A stretch of DNA of 8,310 nt from Planctomycetota bacterium (GTDB taxonomy: Bacteria; Planctomycetota; Phycisphaerae; UBA1845; CAIVHJ01). Position 1 is the first letter of the stretch. Each line of letters begins with the position of its first letter. The position numbers were made by a program, and so were the translations under genes. The notes beneath the pieces were generated by a model, which saw only the letters and a list, made by a program, of their open reading frames with translations, searched no databases and was not told where the DNA came from. The DNA is taken from positions 1 through 8,310 of the forward strand of contig JADFJZ010000039.1 of the NCBI GenBank assembly GCA_022565195.1, in the 5' to 3' direction. Shown here piece after piece: positions 1 to 4,820 of this stretch.

Positions 1-783
1 GACGTCGGCGACGCACAGCGATTGCTCGAGCCGGAAGTCATCGCCGGCGACTCGATACTGCGGCGGTTGGGCCACCGATCGAAAGTACTTCAGAATCGGC
101 TCGCGTTCGGGGGATGTGCCCGGCAACAGCAGTGTCAGTCTCGGTTCGAGCCGTGCTGCGGTCTCGATCGCCCAGGCTCCCGCCCAATGGCCTGCCCGGA
201 CACACGGCGAAGGCGGCAGCAGGACGACAATGTGTTCGTCGTCAAGCTGCAATTGTTCTCGCAGGTCGGCATCCCGCTTCAGGCGGTTAATCAGGCCGAA
301 GTCGACGCCGGGCCTGACGACCGCGCAGCGTTCGATCGGCACGCCGTGCTCGACCAGGCGCCGTTCGACCATGGCAGCGTGGCACAGGATGCCGGTGTGG
401 GGCCGTTGCGCCAGAGCGAGGAGGCGCCCGGCCTGTGCCGGGACCAAGTGCGGATCCCACCGGCTCACCGCCATCGGGGTCGTGCGGTCGCTGGCCAGCG
501 TCGCGACGTACGCCGCCTCGAGGCTCCAGGCGTGGATGAGGTCGATGCGGTGCCTATGCAGGAGCCGTCTCAGTGCGGGCGCCGCCAGGAAGTGCAGCCC
601 GAAACGCACGGGCACTCGTCCGACGATGCGGTCGCTGGCGAATGGAAAGTGGCTCACGCCGCCGGAGAGCGGCGCCACGAATTGGGTCCAGCGATCCGCG
701 CTCAGGCGTTGCAGGAGTGGGGCGAGCGCCAATCGCAGTTCCTGCGGATCAGACGCGTCGATCAAATGGAGCACACGCGGCAT
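1..783 (-). CDS. GT-B fold glycosyltransferase (GT4-like), C-terminus cut by left window edge
   Basis: I translated 261 codons from ATG at 783 to the window edge with no stop. The protein opens MPRVLHLIDASDP, the usual first beta-strand of GT-B glycosyltransferases, followed by helices and a donor-site-proximal segment IDLIHAWSLEAAYVA (about 80-94), which fits the DxxHxH-like strand of GT4 enzymes. Residues 154-177 (VVRPGVDFG, then a basic helix) match the family's 'vipnGvD' linker into the C-terminal Rossmann domain. A strand follows (HIVVLLPPSP, about 184-193), and the last residues CVADV sit where 'aDvfvlPS' would begin. The catalytic E-x7-E region lies beyond the window. It would transfer a sugar from an activated donor in the cytoplasm; the acceptor is unknown. 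It starts 57 bp after the lipoprotein stop. No Shine-Dalgarno is visible before the ATG, which is the only ATG after the preceding in-frame stop (841-843). Confidence is good for the fold, low for the substrate. Confidence 0.8.
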   Translation of the reverse strand, partial: MPRVLHLIDASDPQELRLALAPLLQRLSADRWTQFVAPLSGGVSHFPFASDRIVGRVPVRFGLHFLAAPALRRLLHRHRIDLIHAWSLEAAYVATLASDRTTPMAVSRWDPHLVPAQAGRLLALAQRPHTGILCHAAMVERRLVEHGVPIERCAVVRPGVDFGLINRLKRDADLREQLQLDDEHIVVLLPPSPCVRAGHWAGAWAIETAARLEPRLTLLLPGTSPEREPILKYFRSVAQPPQYRVAGDDFRLEQSLCVADV

Positions 784-789
784 GAAGTG

Positions 790-817
790 ATTGTAAAGGT
801 CAGACGCCGGATTGCAA
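790..817 (-). promoter_or_regulatory. Candidate sigma-70 promoter giving a near-leaderless glycosyltransferase mRNA
   Basis: On the minus strand TTGCAA (817-812; 4 of 6 to TTGACA) and TACAAT (795-790; 5 of 6 to TATAAT) are separated by 16 bp. The -10 box ends only six bases before the ATG at 783, so transcription would begin at or next to the start codon. This fits the absence of a Shine-Dalgarno sequence. The rest of the 57-bp spacer (784-840) shows nothing else. The call rests on sequence match only. Confidence 0.33.
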
Positions 818-840
818 TTGCGCGGAGCGGCGGGGTGCGT

Positions 841-1476
841 TCATACCGGTTTACGGTGGTCGTAGAACAGCTTGGCGACATCTTCGGCGGCTTCGGTGAT
901 GAGCATCCTCGCGATGTCTTCGTTTCTCTCATACTCAGTCAAGTCGCGGGCGCTCTTCTTGGCCGTGACGTACCAGCCCTCGCGCGAGGCCGGCCACAGA
1001 CGCATCTCGGCTTTGCTCTTGGAGTGAGGATCAAAGACCTTGACGCGCAACGTGCATCGGGCGGCCTCGGAGACGGTATCGAAATTGGTGGTCGCGACGA
1101 ACTCGCGCACCTGCAACCACAAGACTTGTTTTGCTCCCAAATCCTTGCCGAGTTCACTGATGGAACGTTCGTTGAATTTCGGATCCACCCGCCGCAGCGC
1201 ATTGACTTTGTGGCTGGGGAAGACGCGCTTGACTGCCTTGGCCTGGCGGAGGTGCTTGCCGATTTCGTCGATCAGCAAATCGCGCGCCGGGGGCCAGGTC
1301 AACTGATCCCAGTCGTCATCCACGAGAATCAACAGCGGCCCGTCGGCCAGCTTGAACTCGGCGGCGACTTTGGAGCTGTGGGGGAGAAACAAATGATACA
1401 AGAGTCCGCCGAACGTCTCGCCCGCGCAGCCGGCCAGCATAAACAGGGCAACCACGCATGGCGCTAACCGTTTCAC
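841..1476 (-). CDS. Outer-membrane-type lipoprotein, second of a tandem pair, unknown function
   Basis: This is a 211-residue protein with a clear lipoprotein signal: short basic n-region (KR), hydrophobic core and lipobox LAGC with acylated Cys17. The mature part begins with a short hydrophobic stretch (GLLYHLFLP) and then an alpha/beta domain: strand VAAEFKLADGPLLILVDDD (37-55), helix 63-80, segment ISELGKDLGAKQVLWLQVREF (106-126), strand 141-149 and a C-terminal helix 184-205. The LGA-hydrophobic-strand pattern recalls CsgG/TolB-N-type lipoprotein domains, but that is inference. The start is GTG at 1476: it has an AGAGG Shine-Dalgarno (1488-1484) with 7-nt spacing and overlaps the upstream gene's TGA by four bases (GTGA), so translation is probably coupled. 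It shares the pattern of conserved blocks with the neighbouring lipoprotein at 1473-2150 and is likely its paralog. I cannot name a function. Confidence 0.85.
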   Translation of the reverse strand: MKRLAPCVVALFMLAGCAGETFGGLLYHLFLPHSSKVAAEFKLADGPLLILVDDDWDQLTWPPARDLLIDEIGKHLRQAKAVKRVFPSHKVNALRRVDPKFNERSISELGKDLGAKQVLWLQVREFVATTNFDTVSEAARCTLRVKVFDPHSKSKAEMRLWPASREGWYVTAKKSARDLTEYERNEDIARMLITEAAEDVAKLFYDHRKPV

Positions 1477-2150
1477 TTGACGGCCTCTTTGTATTCGTGG
1501 AACTTGCGGGCCACCAGGCCGCCGAACGTTTCGTAGGCGAGCTTGCGGATCAGCATGGCGTTGGACTGCGTGAACTGGGCCGGCCGCTTGGGCACCAGGG
1601 TGGTGACCGGCGCCAGCGTGTAGGCGCGCGGTACGAAGTCCTTGTGTTCGAGGTCGTAGACTGTCACCGAGGCGCGGATCTTCGCTTGCAGCAGGTCGGG
1701 CACGAATGGATCGCGCAGGGTGAACTCCAGGATCTCCATGTACACGACGAAGTGCGTGCCGAACTGCCGGCCGATCTGTGCGGGATCGACCACGCGCCCA
1801 CCCCGGCGGTCAATATATTGCTCAATCTCCATCGCGTCCGCGAAGCTGAGCTTGGCCCGGACGCTCGCCGCGATTTGATCGGCCACGTGGCTGGCGAGTT
1901 CCAGGCGGACGTTGGGATAGTCGTACAGCGTTTCCGGATGGACCCACACGACGACCGCGACCGAGCCCTCCAGGTGGGCGAACTCTGCGGGGACCGTCTG
2001 CTGGGGCTCGGGCAGGAAGAGCGCGAGCCCTTTGAACCAGTTGCACCCGCCACACATCGTGGCTCCGAGCAGGAGCAATACGAGTTCAATCCGGACGCGT
2101 CGGCGAGGGTGTGTTGGGATCACTTGGTCTGCCTGCGTTTTGGGGGTCAT
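1473..2150 (-). CDS. Putative lipoprotein, first of a tandem pair, unknown function
   Basis: This is a 225-residue protein. The N-terminus has a basic stretch PRRRVR (15-20), a hydrophobic core IELVLLLLGATM and CGGC, with Cys36 as the likely lipidated residue. The lipobox is weaker than in the downstream protein, because the -3 position is Cys rather than Leu. The mature domain runs AEFAHLEGSVAVVVWV (55-70), a helix 80-100, IGRQFGTHFVVYMEILEF (126-143), strand KIRASVTVYDLEHK (157-170) and a C-terminal helix 197-220. These blocks line up in order with the downstream lipoprotein at 841-1476. I recall similar VPAEF...VAVVVW proteins as uncharacterised planctomycete lipoproteins, without a known role. 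ATG 2150 directly touches the end of a heptamer array and has no Shine-Dalgarno; GTG at codon 10 is an alternative start that keeps the signal sequence. It is probably co-translated with the next gene. Confidence 0.8.
   Translation of the reverse strand: MTPKTQADQVIPTHPRRRVRIELVLLLLGATMCGGCNWFKGLALFLPEPQQTVPAEFAHLEGSVAVVVWVHPETLYDYPNVRLELASHVADQIAASVRAKLSFADAMEIEQYIDRRGGRVVDPAQIGRQFGTHFVVYMEILEFTLRDPFVPDLLQAKIRASVTVYDLEHKDFVPRAYTLAPVTTLVPKRPAQFTQSNAMLIRKLAYETFGGLVARKFHEYKEAVK
1484..1488 (-). promoter_or_regulatory. Shine-Dalgarno of the GTG-started lipoprotein
   Basis: AGAGG on the minus strand lies 7 nt before GTG 1476, inside the end of the preceding gene. It fixes this GTG as the start of the 211-residue lipoprotein. 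Confidence 0.6.
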
Positions 2151-2206
2151 AGCTGTCAGCTGTCAGCCGTCAGCTGTCAGCTATCGGCTATCGGCTGTCG
2201 GCTGTC
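2151..2206 (+). repeat. Eight-copy heptamer tandem array (AGCTGTC family)
   Basis: Exactly eight contiguous 7-bp units fill 56 bp. The consensus is (A/G)GC(T/C)(G/A)TC: AGCTGTC, AGCTGTC, AGCCGTC, AGCTGTC, AGCTATC, GGCTATC, GGCTGTC, GGCTGTC. The array ends directly against the ATG at 2150 of the lipoprotein gene, so the whole ribosome-binding region is repeat sequence. On the minus strand the recurring TGA shifts frame with every unit, placing stops in all three frames before the ATG. It resembles the short tandemly repeated heptamers (STRR) described in cyanobacterial genomes. Confidence 0.95.
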
Positions 2207-2222
2207 TTCCACACGGGCCGTC

Positions 2223-2252
2223 ACTATACCGCAACTATCCATTCAATGCCAA
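2223..2252 (-). promoter_or_regulatory. Candidate sigma-70 promoter for the lipoprotein pair
   Basis: On the minus strand TTGGCA (2252-2247; 5 of 6 to the -35 consensus) and TATAGT (2228-2223; 5 of 6 to the -10 consensus) are separated by 18 bp. The -35 lies in the last codons of the DUF2752 gene. Transcription would start near 2216, giving a leader of roughly 65 nt made mostly of the heptamer array, then ATG 2150. This would let the lipoproteins be expressed apart from the assembly genes. Sequence match only. Confidence 0.42.
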
Positions 2253-2822
2253 ATGGCGAATGATCTTGAAACCCCATGCCAATGCAAAGAACACGAGGAC
2301 GCCCACGGCGACTCGGTTTGGCGAAATCCGATACCAATTGATCCGCCAGACTTTGCCGCTGATCAGCACAGCCAGCGACAGCGGCACGCACAGGATGGCG
2401 ACCAGCGCTGTCGCGAAGCCGAACGGCTGAGCCAGGACGGCGGTCGGCCAGCGCCCCCGGACGGTACGGGCAAAGGCCGTCGTCATGCCGCACGTCGGGC
2501 AGGGGATCCCGCTGTACTGCACCAGCGAACACGGCGGCAGGCCGAGTTGCCGATGCGTGCCGACGCCGTGTCCATCGGGCCGAAGCCAAGCGGCCAGCCC
2601 CAGCAGAACAGTGCAGCCTGCCAGCACGAGTGCCGCCTGAACGCGGACTTGAACCGGCTTCGAATGGCGCACTCGGCAGATCAGCGGACCCAGCGGGTGA
2701 CCCAGTGGGGAACCCAGTGGGTGGCGCGCGGATGCGGGTCGGACAGCCCGCGCGGCGGGTCGGGCTGTTGGTGGGGCGGCGGCGACCTCCAAGTCTTGCG
2801 GTTCGATCATCCCCTTGAGCAT
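2235..2822 (-). CDS. DUF2752-type small integral membrane protein with a Pro/Ala-rich N-terminal extension
   Basis: This is a 195-residue protein. Residues 95-135 carry the DUF2752 signature: LPPCSLVQYSGIPCPTCG followed by MTTAF and a G-x-W...A...P stretch (Cys98, Cys108, Cys111). Hydrophobic segments at about 60-80, 133-156 and 170-190 indicate three membrane passes in the inner membrane. DUF2752 proteins have no established biochemical role; the CPxCG pair could bind metal or form a disulfide (inference). The first 58 residues are unusual for this short family: Pro/Ala/Arg-rich, including HPLG-SPLG-HPLG (34-45), encoded by a 12-bp tandem repeat. The start is uncertain between ATG 2822 and ATG 2810; AAGGGG lies right against the second, too close for a good ribosome site. 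The 153-bp spacer upstream (2823-2975) holds no convincing promoter or terminator, only a weak 5-bp stem at 2949-2963. Confidence 0.82.
   Translation of the reverse strand: MLKGMIEPQDLEVAAAPPTARPAARAVRPASARHPLGSPLGHPLGPLICRVRHSKPVQVRVQAALVLAGCTVLLGLAAWLRPDGHGVGTHRQLGLPPCSLVQYSGIPCPTCGMTTAFARTVRGRWPTAVLAQPFGFATALVAILCVPLSLAVLISGKVWRINWYRISPNRVAVGVLVFFALAWGFKIIRHLALNG
2688..2723 (+). repeat. Three-copy 12-bp in-frame repeat inside the DUF2752 gene
   Basis: ACCCAGCGGGTG, ACCCAGTGGGGA and ACCCAGTGGGTG follow one another without gap. Read on the minus strand each unit encodes xPLG, giving HPLG-SPLG-HPLG in the N-terminal extension. Since 12 is divisible by three, copy-number change would lengthen or shorten the protein by four residues without frameshift. 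Confidence 0.9.
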
Positions 2823-2975
2823 AGGCGCAAAGGCCGGGTCAGGTCAACCAATCAGCGTGGATCGAGGGCCGTGGTCGATTCAGGGCGGGGTGCTAATCGG
2901 CAAGCCAATGGGCGGATTCTTCCGGTTCGGTTGGTTGATTCTGTGGGTTGCCGTGTTGCGGCATACGCTCCAGGA

Positions 2976-3515
2976 TCAATTGTTGCGGCGCGCGAGCGAC
3001 AGAGTTGCTTGGCCGTCCGAGCATTGGAAGTGCGCTTTGTTGCCCTCGACGCGCAGCAGTTCGGCGTCGTCGACCTTCTGCCCGATGCGCACGACGCGCC
3101 CGTCGACGATGGCGGACTGGCCGACAAAGACGCCGCTGAGGCGGTGGGCCTCGATGAACTCGGCGACCCGGGGCGGTTCACCGGGTCGGCGCCGGAGGGG
3201 CGCGGTTTCGGCATCCCGGTCGCCGGTGTTCGGCGCCGAGTTGCGCCGAGCGACTTCCGGCGGTGGTTCGAAGGGATTGGGCATAGGGCGAGACCAATCC
3301 ATGCTGGGGAGGTTCTCGGGAAACTGGCGTGGCATGTCGTAGCTGGGTTCACTTGGATTTACCTTAGCGAGCAATGTAGGCTCGAGGGTCTCCGATTCGA
3401 TCGGAACGGCATCCGCGGCTTTTGGGCTGCCGATCACCCAGTGGTCCACAGCAAAGGCAGCGGCCGCCACAATCATGATTGTTCCGTAGAGTTTCTGCTT
3501 AGTCTTGCTCATCAT
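2976..3515 (-). CDS. Bitopic PilP/GspC/GspB-like assembly protein
   Basis: This is a 179-residue protein with a short cytoplasmic N-terminus (MMSKTKQK), one membrane segment (about 10-28), a long Pro-rich periplasmic linker (30-115, with MPNPFEPPPE at 78-87) and a small C-terminal beta domain (119-176). The last part, FIEAHRLSGVFVGQSAIVDG then RVVRIGQ, has the 'LsGv..g..aiidGrvvrvGd.v' pattern of the homology domain shared by PilP, GspC and GspB, which contacts the secretin. Standing right after pilM-pilN-pilO supports a role as the link between the inner-membrane alignment complex and an outer-membrane pore, though no secretin gene is in view. PilP is usually a lipoprotein; this one has no lipobox and is anchored like GspC/GspB. 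Two adjacent ATGs (3515 and 3512) are possible starts, with no clear Shine-Dalgarno. Confidence 0.7.
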   Translation of the reverse strand: MMSKTKQKLYGTIMIVAAAAFAVDHWVIGSPKAADAVPIESETLEPTLLAKVNPSEPSYDMPRQFPENLPSMDWSRPMPNPFEPPPEVARRNSAPNTGDRDAETAPLRRRPGEPPRVAEFIEAHRLSGVFVGQSAIVDGRVVRIGQKVDDAELLRVEGNKAHFQCSDGQATLSLARRNN

Positions 3516-3550
3516 GCATCACTAGTAAATGTAGCGGTCGGCGTCTCTGC

Positions 3551-3586
3551 CGGCCGACACGCAGCATCGGCCGCTCCATGCGGCCG
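3551..3586. repeat. Three CGGCCG motifs forming two competing hairpins
   Basis: In the pilO to PilP-like spacer CGGCCG occurs at 3551, 3568 and 3581. Arms 3551-3557 and 3567-3573 pair over 7 bp with a 9-nt loop. Arms 3568-3574 and 3580-3586 pair over 7 bp with a 5-nt loop. The middle copy is shared, so only one stem can form at a time. No T-run follows on the minus strand, so this is not an ordinary intrinsic terminator. Confidence 0.55.
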
Positions 3587-3590
3587 CCGA

Positions 3591-4160
3591 TCAAGTTTCG
3601 TCGTCCTGCTCATAGCTCGAATAGAAGTTGACGGTGATTTCCAGGTCGTATCGTTGCCCGTGGCCGGCCGGCGTGCCGGCGATCGGCTTGATGGACAAAT
3701 GGCTGATGTCCGCCCAGGTGGCGCTGCGTTCGAAGGCCTTGAAGAACGACATCAACTCGAAGTACCCGACCTTGGCAGTGAGGCTGAAGGTCTGCTCGGC
3801 CACATCAACGGCGCTGCGCCATTGCACGGGCATGATTTGAATATCGTTGAAGCCCTGCCGCTCGGCGAGGTCACGAACCGCGCGCAGCCGATCCTGGACC
3901 GGCAACTGGTCGTCGAGCTTGCCCTCGCGCCGGGCTTTCTCCTTGAGCGTTTGCCATTCGGCGACGTTGCGCTCGATGGCCTTCTGCAATCTGGAATGTT
4001 CGGTCTGCATTTCAGCTTGCAGATCCATCAATTGGTCGAGCTGGTCCGCTGCGGAGTGAGCCTTGAGCGGCCCGAACCATGCAGCTACGCACAGTGCCGC
4101 CAGGACCGCCACGCCGCCGATGGCGTCAACAAACGTGAGATGTATTCGTGGGGAATCCAT
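3591..4160 (-). CDS. pilO: PilO-like (GspM-like) pilus assembly inner-membrane protein
   Basis: This is a 189-residue protein with the PilO layout: a short cytoplasmic N-terminus, one membrane helix (about 12-30, GGVAVLAALCVAAWFG), a charged coiled coil (36-80) and a periplasmic ferredoxin-like domain (about 85-182). The last region has the strand FSLTAKVGYFELMSFFKAFE (125-144), where the family shows 'v.v.G.Y.ql..Fl..le.', and the final strand YDLEITVNFYSSY. PilO dimerises with PilN through these periplasmic parts and sets the geometry of the trans-envelope machine. ATG 4160 follows the pilN TAG with no intervening base and in the same frame, so translation is very likely coupled; only a weak GAG precedes it. 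Sequence identity to any named PilO is probably low; the assignment rests on topology, motif and gene order. Confidence 0.82.
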   Translation of the reverse strand: MDSPRIHLTFVDAIGGVAVLAALCVAAWFGPLKAHSAADQLDQLMDLQAEMQTEHSRLQKAIERNVAEWQTLKEKARREGKLDDQLPVQDRLRAVRDLAERQGFNDIQIMPVQWRSAVDVAEQTFSLTAKVGYFELMSFFKAFERSATWADISHLSIKPIAGTPAGHGQRYDLEITVNFYSSYEQDDET

Positions 4161-4820
4161 CTACCACTCGCACTCCAGTATGAAATGCGTCACCTTGAGG
4201 CCGCCGGCACCAGTGCCGGCCACATCGCCACGCACGGAGCGGATGCTCGCGTTTTCGAAGATGCCCAGGTCATTGACGGCATCGACGAAGGCGTAGATGT
4301 CTTCCAATCCGAGGGCCTGACCCTCCAGGAGCAGGCGCCGCGGCCCCGCTTTGCCCACCAGCGTGTCGTAGCCCGCGGGCGTCGTGGTAGCGACTTTGGA
4401 GCCCGCGCTCCGTCGCGGGGAGAGCGGCGCCGTGGTTCGCGCGCTGACCGGCGGCTTGGCGGGGTCGGTCGACAACTGAATGAGCCACACTCGTTCCGGT
4501 ATCGCGTCGGCGATGACCGAGATCATGTCCGTCCACAGCCGCTTGTAGCGCAGCTTCTCCGCTCGGGCCACTTCTTGGTGCAGCATCAGGAGCCGCTTGG
4601 CGCTCTGCCCGCGTCGGGCGTGGGCATGATCCAGTTGATCGGACATCGCCGCGACCGCCGTACTCTGCGAATTCAACTGATACTCCGCGCTTAACTCACG
4701 AATGACGGGGATCGATGCGAAGATCCAGGTCACGCCGCCGATGATCAGCCACGTGCGGACACGGCGAATCTTGCACCGCCGGAGCAGCAACTCGTGAGGG
4801 ATGAGATTGACACTAGGCAT
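4161..4820 (-). CDS. pilN: PilN-like pilus assembly inner-membrane protein
   Basis: This is a 219-residue protein. The N-terminus MPSVNLIPHELLLRR is the hallmark INLIP motif by which PilN binds the cleft of PilM. A membrane helix (about 23-42), a coiled coil (45-92) and a split ferredoxin-like periplasmic domain (95-219) follow. ATG 4820 is chosen over the upstream in-frame ATG at 4877 because it places NLIP at residues 5-8 and has a strong AGGGGG Shine-Dalgarno 6 nt away. It overlaps the pilM stop by 8 bp. Between the first strand (ERVWLIQLS, 109-117) and LLLEGQA (163-169) lies a roughly 40-residue Pro/Ser/Thr/Lys-rich insert that looks disordered and is longer than the usual loop. The stop is TAG, directly joined in frame to the pilO ATG. 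PilN plus cytoplasmic PilM corresponds to GspL of type II secretion; their being separate genes favours the pilus-type arrangement. Confidence 0.87.
   Translation of the reverse strand: MPSVNLIPHELLLRRCKIRRVRTWLIIGGVTWIFASIPVIRELSAEYQLNSQSTAVAAMSDQLDHAHARRGQSAKRLLMLHQEVARAEKLRYKRLWTDMISVIADAIPERVWLIQLSTDPAKPPVSARTTAPLSPRRSAGSKVATTTPAGYDTLVGKAGPRRLLLEGQALGLEDIYAFVDAVNDLGIFENASIRSVRGDVAGTGAGGLKVTHFILECEW

Noticed and set aside
22..1467. A 481-codon plus-strand open frame
   Set aside because: It is antisense to the glycosyltransferase and lipoprotein genes, with Arg/Gln/Asp-rich, motif-free translation. The minus strand gives recognisable protein folds over the same span.
2151..2206. CRISPR array
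   Set aside because: The units are 7 bp, contiguous and without spacers.
2823..2975. Promoter (sigma-70 or sigma-54) upstream of the DUF2752 gene
   Set aside because: Fragments such as TTGACC and TGGC-N-TTAGC occur, but none has a properly spaced partner element.
3551..3573. Rho-independent terminator after pilO
   Set aside because: The stem is only 7 bp and no T-run follows on the minus strand.
1458..4694. A 1078-codon plus-strand open frame
   Set aside because: It lies exactly antisense and codon-aligned to five genes with clear family motifs, and its translation shows no domain. It is open because TTA, CTA and TCA are rare in the sense genes.
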